A stretch of 14,096 nt of DNA from Actinobacteria bacterium ATB1 (GCA_021404985.1 QWHP01000117.1:1-14096); one strand, 5' to 3'; positions 1-6,816 are shown, counted from the first letter of the stretch. Made by a program: numbers and translations. The notes: a model not told the origin generated them from the sequence alone.

Positions 1-379
1 GGAGGACCAGGGTCCTGAGCGTGGTGACCCCCTCGGCGTGGATGAGAGTCATCGTGTTGAGCGACTCCGCGTCGGGGAAGCCCTCGAACACCTCGGTCGT
101 GACGATGCGCAGCGGGGGTTCCACCTCGCGATAGGTACCATGCCAGGCGAGCTCGTTCCCGTCGGTGTCGAGAGAGACGTACCGCCAGGTACCACCCGGC
201 CGGAGGTCGACATCGCACGACACGAGGGGGCACCAGTCCGGGCCCCACCATCGCATGAGGTGGCGTGGTTGCGTGAGGGCTGCCCACACGAGCTCACGGG
301 GCGCCTCGAAGCTCCGTGAGATCAGGATCTCTGTGTCAGAGGGCAGGGTCACCGTGGCGGATCCGAGTCTGGTCGTCAT
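1..379 (-). CDS. SRPBCC / AHSA1-like ligand-binding domain protein (C-terminus cut by window edge)
   Basis: The gene begins at ATG 379-377 and runs off the left edge after 126 codons. Its ATG overlaps the TGA of the upstream ArsR gene (ATGA, 4-bp overlap), so translation is probably coupled. Visible features fit the START/SRPBCC helix-grip fold of the AHSA1 type: an N-terminal strand, then SRSFEAPRELVWAALTQP, then LMRWWGPDW, then a Gly-rich turn (RPGGTWRYV) and YREVEPPLRIV. WWGP followed by PGG is typical of AHSA1-like proteins encoded next to ArsR regulators. These proteins bind small hydrophobic ligands or act in stress responses, and few have known substrates. No catalytic residues can be assigned. 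The family is usually about 140-170 aa, so roughly 20-40 residues are missing beyond the edge. Family assignment is firm; the role is unknown. Confidence 0.85.
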   Translation of the reverse strand, partial: MTTRLGSATVTLPSDTEILISRSFEAPRELVWAALTQPRHLMRWWGPDWCPLVSCDVDLRPGGTWRYVSLDTDGNELAWHGTYREVEPPLRIVTTEVFEGFPDAESLNTMTLIHAEGVTTLRTLVL

Positions 380-714
380 TCGCGTTCCTCCTCTTGGAGA
401 TCGTCCAGGTAGGCATCGAGACGGTCGTACCGTTCGTTCCAGAGCTGTTCGAATCGAGCCGTCCACTCGAGGACGGGGCGCAGGGCCTCGGGGTTCAGCC
501 GGTAGAGCTTGTGGCGCCCGGCACTCCGGGATCTGACGAGCTCCACCTCGCGGAGGACTCTGAGATGCTTGGAGACCTGAGGTTGGGCGATGTCGAGGCG
601 GTCCACGATGTCGCCGACCGTTGCCTCCCCGGAATCGAGGTACTCGAGGATCTCGCGCCGTCGACGCTCGGCGACTGCGTTGAAGACGTCGGCTGTTGTG
701 GCTGCACGTGCCAT
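376..714 (-). CDS. ArsR-family winged-helix transcriptional repressor
   Basis: The product is a 112-residue cytoplasmic DNA-binding protein of ArsR length. A winged helix-turn-helix is clear: residues 10-27 (VFNAVAERRRREILEYL) form the first helices, VGDIVDRLDIAQPQVSKHL (about 33-51) is the HTH, and SRSAGRHKLYRLN (62-74) is the wing. No ELCVCDL-type metal-binding cysteine motif is present, so it is not an arsenic or cadmium sensor of the classical kind. It belongs with ArsR regulators paired with SRPBCC proteins. I chose ATG 714 over an in-frame ATG at 741 because a strong promoter lies at 721-748 and would place the transcript start at 714, which makes the longer form untranslatable. It probably represses its own two-gene operon through the AT-rich dyad in that promoter. 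What it senses is not visible. Confidence 0.9.
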   Translation of the reverse strand: MARAATTADVFNAVAERRRREILEYLDSGEATVGDIVDRLDIAQPQVSKHLRVLREVELVRSRSAGRHKLYRLNPEALRPVLEWTARFEQLWNERYDRLDAYLDDLQEEERE

Positions 715-720
715 CCCGAC

Positions 721-748
721 ATCATATTCCGATATAGGCATGTGTCAA
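721..748 (-). promoter_or_regulatory. Near-consensus sigma-70 promoter of the arsR-SRPBCC operon, leaderless, with embedded AT dyad
   Basis: On the minus strand, TTGACA (748-743) is followed by a 16-bp spacer and TATGAT (726-721). Only six bases separate the -10 box from ATG 714, so transcription should begin at or next to the start codon. The spacer and -10 region contain ATAT-N4-ATAT (724-735), a small symmetric AT element where ArsR-type dimers commonly bind. The promoter match is seen directly; the operator role and leaderless start are inferred. Confidence 0.75.
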
Positions 749-820
749 GTCGCGGGCGACTCCATCGCAGTCGATATCCTGGTGCCCTGTCCCGTGAACC
801 CACATCCAGAGAGGCATCCT

Positions 821-2038
821 GTGACCGACACCGGTGTTCCCCCAGACCCGTCTCAGCCCGGTGCGGGAGTTCCCTCAGGCGACCCGTACACCCAGGCCGG
901 TCAGACCCCGCCCACCGCGCCGATGCCGCCCGTCCAATCGGGAGCACCGACACAGCCCGTACAGCCCGCGCAACCACAGCAGCCGGGACAGCCGATGCCG
1001 GACACCACGGCCGGCGCCATGCCGTACCCGCCTGCTCCGACGCCCCCGCAACCCGGGAAGAAGAAGAGGACCGGCCTCATCGTCACGCTGATCCTCGTCG
1101 GCGTCGTGGTCCTGGTCGCACTTGGTGCCGTGGCATGGATCGTCAAGACCAACCGCGACGCCGCTGCCGCTCGCGAGGACTTCGCATCGGCGGAAGCGGA
1201 CTTCGCAAACGCCTACAACGAGTTTGCGGCGGCGAGCGTCGACACCGAGCTCGACTGGGGCGAGACGGTGGACAAGACCGGCGAACTGCTCGGCAAGATC
1301 GAATCGGCGGCATCCGAGATGGACGATGCGTCCGAGAAGCTCTCGGGCGAGGAGGAGGATCTCGCCGGGAAGCTCGTCAACGACGCCGCGACGATCACCG
1401 AGGACCTCGGGGTCCTGCAGGCCGGTCTCGAAGAGTTCGTCGGGACGGAGGATCTCGAACCGAACATCACCGGGATCGAAGATGCAACCAGAAGCCTTTC
1501 GGAGACTTCGAAAGCGTTCAACGGAGTCGCCGAGGACTGGAACGGTCTCTCCTCCGTGGAGGGCTCGGACGCGGCCAAGCTGAAGAAGCTCGACGACGGT
1601 TGGGCCGACCTCCTCAGCTACGTCAAGACCACGGTCGAGGATCGCAAGACTGCAGCCATCGCCGACTTCGTCGAGGCATTCGACGCGTCCGCAACGGCCT
1701 TCGTCGATTCGGCATCGGCGTTCCTCGACACCATCAACAGCCTGATCAACACCAACCCCGGCCAGATCCCCGCGGCCACGGCCGCGCAGACCCAGGGGAT
1801 GTCCCAGGCCGTTGCCGAGATGAAGGACCTCACGGCCGGGCTCGAGGACACGACTCCCGGTCAGGTCACGGCAACGGCGGCAGCCCTCCTCGACCTCGCC
1901 AACAAGATGGTGGCGGCAACCGGAGATGCCAACACATACAACAGCCTGGCGGATCAGTTCAACAAGACGCTCGACCAGTTCAGGGCGGCGCTCGACGAGT
2001 ACGACACGACCGTAACCGACTACCGCGAAGGCCAGTGA
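821..2038 (+). CDS. Single-pass membrane protein with Pro/Gln-rich N-terminus and helical outer domain
   Basis: I do not recognise a named family. The start is GTG 821, preceded by AGAGAGG at a 7-base gap; the open frame extends further upstream but without a ribosome site. The 405-residue product has three parts. Residues 1-79 are disordered and rich in Pro, Gln and Gly. A KKKR cluster (80-83) precedes one membrane helix at about 84-107 (GLIVTLILVGVVVLVALGAV). Residues 108-405 are acidic, Ala-rich and almost wholly helical, with repeated Leu/Ala/Phe spacing that suggests a coiled coil or helical bundle. The positive cluster before the helix predicts N-terminus in, C-terminus out. No enzyme motif is visible. 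The architecture resembles actinobacterial cell-envelope proteins of unknown function. The gene diverges from the arsR pair, and its last codons lie in the first copy of a 23-bp tandem repeat. Confidence 0.8.
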   Translation: MTDTGVPPDPSQPGAGVPSGDPYTQAGQTPPTAPMPPVQSGAPTQPVQPAQPQQPGQPMPDTTAGAMPYPPAPTPPQPGKKKRTGLIVTLILVGVVVLVALGAVAWIVKTNRDAAAAREDFASAEADFANAYNEFAAASVDTELDWGETVDKTGELLGKIESAASEMDDASEKLSGEEEDLAGKLVNDAATITEDLGVLQAGLEEFVGTEDLEPNITGIEDATRSLSETSKAFNGVAEDWNGLSSVEGSDAAKLKKLDDGWADLLSYVKTTVEDRKTAAIADFVEAFDASATAFVDSASAFLDTINSLINTNPGQIPAATAAQTQGMSQAVAEMKDLTAGLEDTTPGQVTATAAALLDLANKMVAATGDANTYNSLADQFNKTLDQFRAALDEYDTTVTDYREGQ

Positions 2039-2118
2039 CCCGCCACGTGGAAGGCCAGTGACCCGCCACGTGGAAGGCCAGTGACCCGCCACGTGGAAGG
2101 CCAGTGACCCGCCACGTG
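2027..2118. repeat. Four exact tandem copies of a 23-bp unit overlapping the end of the preceding gene
   Basis: Copies lie at 2027-2049, 2050-2072, 2073-2095 and 2096-2118 and are identical. Each begins GAAGGCCAGTGACCC and ends in GCCACGTG, and each junction contains the 8-bp palindrome CCACGTGG. The first copy encodes the last three codons and TGA of the membrane-protein gene, so the array looks like amplification of that gene's 3' end. There are no spacers, so this is not a CRISPR array. Because 3 x 23 is a multiple of 3, the same TGA frame returns at 2105-2107. Confidence 0.95.
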
Positions 2119-2233
2119 GGTGGATTGGGTCACGTATGTGGTGTCTGGATCCGCCCAGGTGGTTGTGTGCGTGACGTGTGCGTGAGGTGGGTGGATTGAG
2201 GCACGGTATTGGTGTCCGGATCCGCCCAGGTGG
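2116..2233. repeat. Two diverged copies of a 47-bp intergenic element, 71-bp period, with a short tandem repeat between
   Basis: Copy A is 2116-2162 and copy B is 2187-2233. They match at 40 of 47 positions, with shared ends GTGGGTGGATTG and GGATCCGCCCAGGTGG; differences cluster in the middle. Between them, GTGTGCGTGA occurs twice (2165-2174 and 2176-2185). Copy A starts within the last unit of the upstream 23-bp array. The region lies between convergent genes and holds no credible coding frame. It may be a dispersed intergenic repeat family of this genome; function is unknown. Confidence 0.9.
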
Positions 2234-2241
2234 GCTTGGGA

Positions 2242-2257
2242 CTCGCCGTCAGGCGAG
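2242..2257. terminator. Small hairpin over the stop codon of the hydrolase gene, possible weak terminator
   Basis: CTCGCC (2242-2247), a 4-base loop and GGCGAG (2252-2257) form a perfect 6-bp stem spanning the hydrolase TGA. No T-tract follows on either strand, so it does not meet the rule for a standard intrinsic terminator. It lies between convergent genes, where a terminator would be expected. Weak call. Confidence 0.25.
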
Positions 2258-3106
2258 GTAGGCGTTGATCGCGGCGGCCAGATCCCGGGGGATCTCGGTC
2301 TCGAGCGAGTGGCGCGCACCTTCGAACGCGACGAACTCGCAGTCCGGGAGTAGGCTCGCCAGACGCGCGACACCTTCGGCCATGCCTGCGCCGTTGTCCT
2401 GGTCCCCCCACATGAGGAGAGCCGGCTGGCGGATGTACGGAGCGATGTCGAACAGGCTCGATGCGAGCTGGTCCGCTGCGATGCCCCAGTACATCCGCAC
2501 GAATCCCGGGCACATGATCTCTCGGTAGTAGGCGAAGGTCTCGTCGAGGGCCGCCCGCCTTCCCGGGAATTCCGGGCTGTACCAGAAGCGCGACTGTACG
2601 GCCACGGTCGGCCAGAAGAGGAGGCGGCCGCCGAGGCCGCGGCTCAACTGCGCCAGGATCGGCTTCGCCTTCCACGCGCTGCCCGGCGCCCAGAGGACCA
2701 GCTTCGGGAACCTCTCCGGGTGAAGATGTCCGAGTCTGAGCACGAGGTTGCCACCGAGACTGCCCCCCACAGGTATCGCCCGGTCCACCCCCAGAGCATC
2801 GAGGAACCCCATCACGGTGTCCTCGTAGAGCTCCAACGTGTACTTGCGGTCCGGCTTGTCCGAGTACCCGCTTCCGGGAAGATCGAGCACGAGGACGCGC
2901 CTGTGATCGGACAGAAGCGGGACGAGATCGTCGAAGCCCTCGATGCGCGCAGTGTGACCCGGGATGATCACGAGAGGCTCCCGAACCCCGGACGTGTCCG
3001 CGGCGCCGGTGTCCACATAGCGGATCCTATTCCCGAGCACGACGACGTCGTCCTGGGGAAGCCGCGTCTGGGTCACGGCACGGGGTCTGCGCAGTTCGGC
3101 CGTCAC
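2249..3106 (-). CDS. Alpha/beta hydrolase, probable esterase coupled to the upstream monooxygenase
   Basis: The 285-residue product has the alpha/beta-hydrolase layout. An early strand and oxyanion region reads VIIPGHTARIEGFDDL (46-61), followed by VLVLDLPGSGYSDKP (71-85). The nucleophile elbow is VGGSLGGN with Ser116, the acid is Asp237 in LMWGDQDN, and the base is His266 in GARHSLE, so the triad is complete. The usual HG of the oxyanion loop is GHT here. The start is GTG 3106, which shares GTGA with the monooxygenase stop; this 4-bp overlap implies coupled translation, and GGAGG lies 13 bases upstream. A hydrolase behind a Baeyer-Villiger enzyme is a known pairing: the oxygenase makes an ester or lactone and the hydrolase opens it. 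That role is inferred from context; epoxide hydrolase or C-C hydrolase are less likely alternatives. Confidence 0.9.
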   Translation of the reverse strand: MTAELRRPRAVTQTRLPQDDVVVLGNRIRYVDTGAADTSGVREPLVIIPGHTARIEGFDDLVPLLSDHRRVLVLDLPGSGYSDKPDRKYTLELYEDTVMGFLDALGVDRAIPVGGSLGGNLVLRLGHLHPERFPKLVLWAPGSAWKAKPILAQLSRGLGGRLLFWPTVAVQSRFWYSPEFPGRRAALDETFAYYREIMCPGFVRMYWGIAADQLASSLFDIAPYIRQPALLMWGDQDNGAGMAEGVARLASLLPDCEFVAFEGARHSLETEIPRDLAAAINAYLA

Positions 3107-4575
3107 ACCCGCTCGTAGTCCTCCAAGTCGGGACGCGACATCTCCTCCCGGAACCGGTCGAAACTCCAGGGCCAAACGGCGGGTACACCGTCGCCGTCCA
3201 GGTACCAGCTCCTGCAACCCGTGGCCCACACCGTGCGACTCGCAGCCTCGATCCTGTCGGCGTCGAAGCGCTCGGTCGCCTCCGGTGTCGCGCATATCTC
3301 GCGGCAGCGTCCCTGCACGATCTCGTCGACGAGACGCAGGATGTACGAGAACTGCAGCTCCGCCACCTCGATGAGGGAGAAGTTCCCGACCGGCCCGTTC
3401 GGGCCGTTCAGCATGAAGAGGTTCGGGAAGTCCGGGATCGAGATCGACAGGTACGCTGTCGGCCGCTTCGCCCATGCATCTTCGAGGCGGACACCGTTTC
3501 GTCCGGTCACCTCGATCGGACGCATGAAGCGGTCCACCCTGAAGCCGGTTGCGAGGACGATCACGTCGACCTTGTGCAGAACGCCGTCCCGGGTGCGGAT
3601 GCCTGCCGCTTCGATGCGATCGATCCCCTCGGTGACGAGGCGGGCGTTCGGCCTCTGGATGGCGCTGTAGAAGTCCGGTGAGATCACGAGCCGCTTGCAA
3701 GCCGCCCTGTAGTCCGGGCGCAGCCTCTCGCGCAGCTCGGGGTCCGTGACGTTGGTCTCGAGGTTCACGAGACAGAGCTGCTCGATCAGCTTGAGCTGGG
3801 TGGAGTCTGCGTCGACGACGGCGTTCGCGAAGTTGTCGGCGAAGGTCTGCGAGAGGCTCTCGTGCAGACCCCGCATCAGGTCGGGGTCGGCGCGAAAGCG
3901 CTCCTTGTCCTCCTCGGAGTACGCCGGGTTCTCGAGGCCGAGGATCCACTGGGGCGTTCTCTGGAAGAGGGCGAGCTCACCGGCGGTGTCGACGATCGCC
4001 GACACGATCTGCACGGCTGACGATCCGGTACCGATGATCCCGACCCGCTTGCCCTCCAAGTCGACGCTCGAATCCCAGCGCGCGGTGTGGAACATCTCTC
4101 CGCCGAAGGAGTCGAGGCCCTCGATGTCCGGATAGGAAGGGTGATGGAGCACGCCCGTTGCCGCGATCACGACGTCGGCTCGGTCGCGGACGCCCCCGGA
4201 AGCCTCGAGGTTCCAGTAGCCCTCCTCGAAGGCGAGGCGCGTGACCTCGGTGCCGAAGCGGACCCGGGCGTCGACGCCGTGGCGCGCCGACACGTCCTCG
4301 AAGTACGCCTGGATCTCGTGGCCGGGAGAGAAGTAGTGGCTCCACTCCGGGTTCGGGGCGAACGAGTAGCTGTACAGATGTGAGGGAACGTCGCACCCGA
4401 CACCCGGGTACCTGTTCTCCCGCCACGTCCCCCCCACACGATCCGCTTTCTCGTAGAGGACGAAGTCGTCCAACCCGGCGTCCCCGAGCCTGATCGCGCT
4501 CAGGATCCCCGCCATCCCGGCCCCGATGATGGCGATCCGGGGTTTCGCAGGGGTTCCGGCGTTGTTGCCTTCCAT
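3103..4575 (-). CDS. Flavin-containing Baeyer-Villiger-type monooxygenase
   Basis: The 490-residue product would use FAD, NADPH and O2 to insert oxygen next to a ketone, giving an ester or lactone. Key motifs are in order: FAD-binding GAGMAG (18-23) with the acidic end of the second strand at YEK (41-43), the RENRYPGVGCDVPSHLYSYS segment (52-71), the Baeyer-Villiger fingerprint FGGEMFHTARWD (F157, G159, H163, W167), NADPH-binding GTGSSA (182-187), and the late ATGF motif (342-345). The C-terminal GCRSWYLDGDG...WPWSFD is also typical of this class. Length is in the usual range for type I enzymes without an N-terminal extension. ATG 4575 has GGGGGAGA close upstream. It is the first gene of a two-gene operon with an esterase-like hydrolase. 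Substrate cannot be inferred; linear, cyclic and steroid ketones are all possible. Confidence 0.93.
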   Translation of the reverse strand: MEGNNAGTPAKPRIAIIGAGMAGILSAIRLGDAGLDDFVLYEKADRVGGTWRENRYPGVGCDVPSHLYSYSFAPNPEWSHYFSPGHEIQAYFEDVSARHGVDARVRFGTEVTRLAFEEGYWNLEASGGVRDRADVVIAATGVLHHPSYPDIEGLDSFGGEMFHTARWDSSVDLEGKRVGIIGTGSSAVQIVSAIVDTAGELALFQRTPQWILGLENPAYSEEDKERFRADPDLMRGLHESLSQTFADNFANAVVDADSTQLKLIEQLCLVNLETNVTDPELRERLRPDYRAACKRLVISPDFYSAIQRPNARLVTEGIDRIEAAGIRTRDGVLHKVDVIVLATGFRVDRFMRPIEVTGRNGVRLEDAWAKRPTAYLSISIPDFPNLFMLNGPNGPVGNFSLIEVAELQFSYILRLVDEIVQGRCREICATPEATERFDADRIEAASRTVWATGCRSWYLDGDGVPAVWPWSFDRFREEMSRPDLEDYERV

Positions 4576-4632
4576 CGATCTCCCCCGATCGGCTTGCTTC
4601 TCCAGGTCGTCGGTAGTTCCCGCCCACCTGTC

Positions 4633-4655
4633 GTCCCCGCGATCCGTCCGGGGAC
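4633..4655. promoter_or_regulatory. Perfect 7-9-7 inverted repeat between divergent monooxygenase and lipoprotein genes
   Basis: GTCCCCG (4633-4639) and CGGGGAC (4649-4655) are exact reverse complements separated by nine bases. The dyad sits in the 119-bp divergent region and directly abuts TACGGT (4656-4661), a possible -10 box for the plus-strand gene. This is a plausible operator for a dimeric regulator acting on one or both genes. An RNA hairpin in a leader is the alternative. No regulator gene is adjacent. Confidence 0.5.
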
Positions 4656-4694
4656 TACGGTCGAAGGGTAGGAGCCGGCGGTGGAGGTAGACGA

Positions 4695-6191
4695 GTGAGT
4701 CCTGCACGGAGAGACCGGCGGGGCGATCCCCGGATGGCCCCACTCGCCGCGCTGCTGGCGTTGGTGGTTCAGATCGCGCTTCTCGCCGCGTGCAGCTCGC
4801 CGCAACCGGACGGGGCGAGCGATCGGGGTGAGTCCCCTCATACGTCGTCGAGTCGAGCGGGTGCTTCCGAGTTGCCTGCAGCCGCTCCGGCGGGGGAGGG
4901 CCCGCGCGCACTTCCCCCCGCACGTGTCGACCTCGACCTCGAGGCATTCGCTCGCCCCGCCGACGAGGCATGCGCCGACAACGCAACCGTCGTCGAAGTC
5001 GATGCGGGAGACAGCATCGGCGCGGCCCTCGATGAAGCCGAGCCGGGCACGACCGTGCTCGTCGCGCCCGGCACCTATGTCGAGAACGCCGACGCGTCCG
5101 ATGCGCTTCGCTGGGAGACCGACAACGTCTGCCTACGGGCGGATGACGGCGAGGTGGTGATCGAGGCGGCATCCGGTCAGGGCTACGGCCTCGTCTTCAC
5201 GGGGGACGACACGGTCGTCGAAGGCTTCACGATGCGCGGATTCAGGACGGGGGTGATACTCGGGGGTCGGGGCGGTGAGACGCAGCGCAGGGCGACCCTG
5301 GAGTCGGTGAGGGTAGTCGATCCCGTGGGAGATCTGAGGGAGGGGATCCTCGCCCTGGGCGACGGTGGCCCCGACGGACCCGTCGCACATGACGGTGTGC
5401 TCCTTCTCGACGTGGCTGTCCAGGGTATGGACCAGGGGATCTCGTGCAACTTCGGCCCATGCGATCACTGGTGGGTGGAGCGAACCAGGGTGGTGGGACG
5501 GAACGCGGTCGAGGGGAGCGGGGCCGACAACATCGCAGTGGAGAGCGGCAGGCAGGTCGTATTGGTCGACGTGGCCGTGTCGGGTGCGGCTGCGGACGGA
5601 ATCGACCTCAAAGCCGGCGACGTCGTCGTCTACGGTGCCCGCGTCACGGACGTCGCACGCAACGCCGTCAAGCTCTGGCACGGTGGCGAGGTCATCGAGG
5701 TGGTCGTCGACGGATCCGGTGCCGACGCTGCCCTGGTCGGTGACGGTGAGGGCACCTATCTCTATCTGAACTGTCTCGTGGCGCACCACGATCCCGAAGG
5801 CAGCGGATATGTGGGCGGCTGGTCCTACGACCGACGTGCCCCGGTCGAGGTCGAGATCGTGAACTCGATCTTTGACGACAACTCTGTAGGCGGTTTCTTC
5901 GTACCCGCCGGGGCACACCTGTCCGTGCGCAACACGATCTTCTCGGCGGCCCCCGAGGACAAGCTCTTCGACGTCGGCGACGAGACCTATCTGATAGGCG
6001 ACCTCACCGGATTCGAGGACGCGGGGTTCGGATCCGGGAACCTGATCGCCGATCCGATGTTCGTGGACCCGGATGCCGGGAACTTCGCAACGTTGCCCGG
6101 TAGTCCCGCCCGGGCTGCGGGCGAGGTGGTCCACGGTATCGGCGGCGGCGGTCTCAGGTCTCACGAGCAGCCGGGACCGGGAGGCCGGTAG
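4695..6191 (+). CDS. Lipoprotein with right-handed parallel beta-helix (pectate-lyase-like) fold
   Basis: The start is GTG 4695, preceded by GGAGG at a 7-base gap. Of 498 residues, 1-32 form a lipoprotein signal: a basic N-region, hydrophobic core and lipobox LAAC with Cys33. Thus it is exported and anchored to the outer face of the membrane. Residues 34-76 are a Ser/Pro/Ala linker. From about 97 the sequence turns into beta-helix coils. It opens with a Pbh1-type entry (VDAGDSIGAALDEAEPGTTV, then VAPGTYVEN), and repeats of the form V.GF.M.GF.TGV, then LLDVAVQGMDQGIS, ADNIAVESG, VSGAAADGIDLKAG, VTDVARNAVKLWHGG and VNSIFDDNSVGGFFV follow. The end (LIADPMFVDPDAGNFATLPGSPARAAG) matches the C-terminal cap of many secreted right-handed beta-helix proteins. 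Such proteins bind or cleave polysaccharides, but no catalytic set can be assigned here. Confidence 0.85.
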   Translation: MSPARRDRRGDPRMAPLAALLALVVQIALLAACSSPQPDGASDRGESPHTSSSRAGASELPAAAPAGEGPRALPPARVDLDLEAFARPADEACADNATVVEVDAGDSIGAALDEAEPGTTVLVAPGTYVENADASDALRWETDNVCLRADDGEVVIEAASGQGYGLVFTGDDTVVEGFTMRGFRTGVILGGRGGETQRRATLESVRVVDPVGDLREGILALGDGGPDGPVAHDGVLLLDVAVQGMDQGISCNFGPCDHWWVERTRVVGRNAVEGSGADNIAVESGRQVVLVDVAVSGAAADGIDLKAGDVVVYGARVTDVARNAVKLWHGGEVIEVVVDGSGADAALVGDGEGTYLYLNCLVAHHDPEGSGYVGGWSYDRRAPVEVEIVNSIFDDNSVGGFFVPAGAHLSVRNTIFSAAPEDKLFDVGDETYLIGDLTGFEDAGFGSGNLIADPMFVDPDAGNFATLPGSPARAAGEVVHGIGGGGLRSHEQPGPGGR

Positions 6192-6816
6192 ATTCGAGGC
6201 CCGACGAGAAGGCGAGAAACGCGCCGAGCAGCGACAGAGGACCCTCGTGGCGTGCCCGCATGAGGTTCAGGGACGTGAGCGCGGCGCCACCGAGCCACAG
6301 CACCGTGAGCGCGAGCTCGTCGCAGAGCCGGCTGTCGGGGGCAGGTTCGCCGCCGAGCCTCGACAGGAGTGCGTCCACAGTGTTGCCTGCGAGGTTCATA
6401 ACCGACATCACACGCGCTGTGGTCTCGACTAGCCTGCGGTGATCGTCGCCGTGAACAGCCACGATCTCGGCTTCGAGAGCGGGATCCACGGGGCCGAAGC
6501 GGGATTCTGCCAGGGCGCGTGCATAGGCCAACGACAGACCGCTGCCCCGCTCGGGATCGGCGCTCTCGAGCCGGCCCCCTGCCAGCGACCCCAGAGTGTG
6601 CTCGGTCACACCCACCTCGCGTGCGGCCGTCTCGTGAGCGAAGATGCAGTACCGGCATTCGTTCGCCCGTGCGACCGTAACCATGATCTCTTCGCGGAGG
6701 GCAGGTTCGATCGAGGACCCGGACTGGATCGCCTTGATCTCGGCCAGTCTCGGCATCAGGGCAGCAGCGTCCGAGACGAACCCCTTGACGTCGTAGATGC
6801 GCTTTCTGAAGGCCAT
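6154..6816 (-). CDS. AhpD / carboxymuconolactone-decarboxylase-like protein
   Basis: The 220-residue product is mostly helical. It carries the redox-type signature ANECRYCIFAHE with Cys54, Cys57 and His61, as in AhpD-like peroxidase-related members of the carboxymuconolactone decarboxylase superfamily. The CxxC pair and His suggest thiol-based peroxide reduction or a related redox role rather than decarboxylation. The acidic partner three residues before the first Cys, found in AhpD, is Ala here, though Glu42 and Glu43 lie one helix earlier. ATG 6816 has GGAG at a 5-base gap. On the minus strand, TAACCT (6849-6844) could be a -10 box but lacks a convincing -35. The last 38 bp overlap the end of the convergent lipoprotein gene. 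It diverges from the kinase gene across 83 bp. Substrate unknown. Confidence 0.85.
   Translation of the reverse strand: MAFRKRIYDVKGFVSDAAALMPRLAEIKAIQSGSSIEPALREEIMVTVARANECRYCIFAHETAAREVGVTEHTLGSLAGGRLESADPERGSGLSLAYARALAESRFGPVDPALEAEIVAVHGDDHRRLVETTARVMSVMNLAGNTVDALLSRLGGEPAPDSRLCDELALTVLWLGGAALTSLNLMRARHEGPLSLLGAFLAFSSGLESTGLPVPAARET

Noticed and set aside
376..741. Longer ArsR start at ATG 741
   Set aside because: That ATG lies between the -35 and -10 boxes of a near-consensus promoter and has no ribosome site.
316..2092. Long open frames on both strands over the membrane-protein gene
   Set aside because: They are Arg/Ser/Pro-rich or lack family signals and ribosome sites. They arise from GC-rich codon bias in the true gene, which has a membrane helix, a ribosome site and sensible composition.
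2027..2233. Repeat block as a CRISPR array
   Set aside because: The 23-bp units are directly abutting with no spacers, the second element has only two diverged copies, and no cas gene is in the window.
3107..3949. Upstream extension of the hydrolase frame into the monooxygenase gene (566-residue fusion)
   Set aside because: The extension is Arg-rich nonsense in the shadow of the monooxygenase; the GTGA overlap gives a natural start at 3106.
4576..5172. Upstream extension of the monooxygenase frame across the divergent region into the lipoprotein gene
   Set aside because: The family's FAD motif begins 18 residues after ATG 4575, which has a good ribosome site; the extension is low-complexity Arg/Pro and opposes a gene with a lipobox.
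5133..6164. 343-residue minus-strand open frame opposite the beta-helix lipoprotein
   Set aside because: It is a His/Val-rich mirror of the beta-helix repeats with no recognisable domain; the plus-strand frame has signal, lipobox and fold features.
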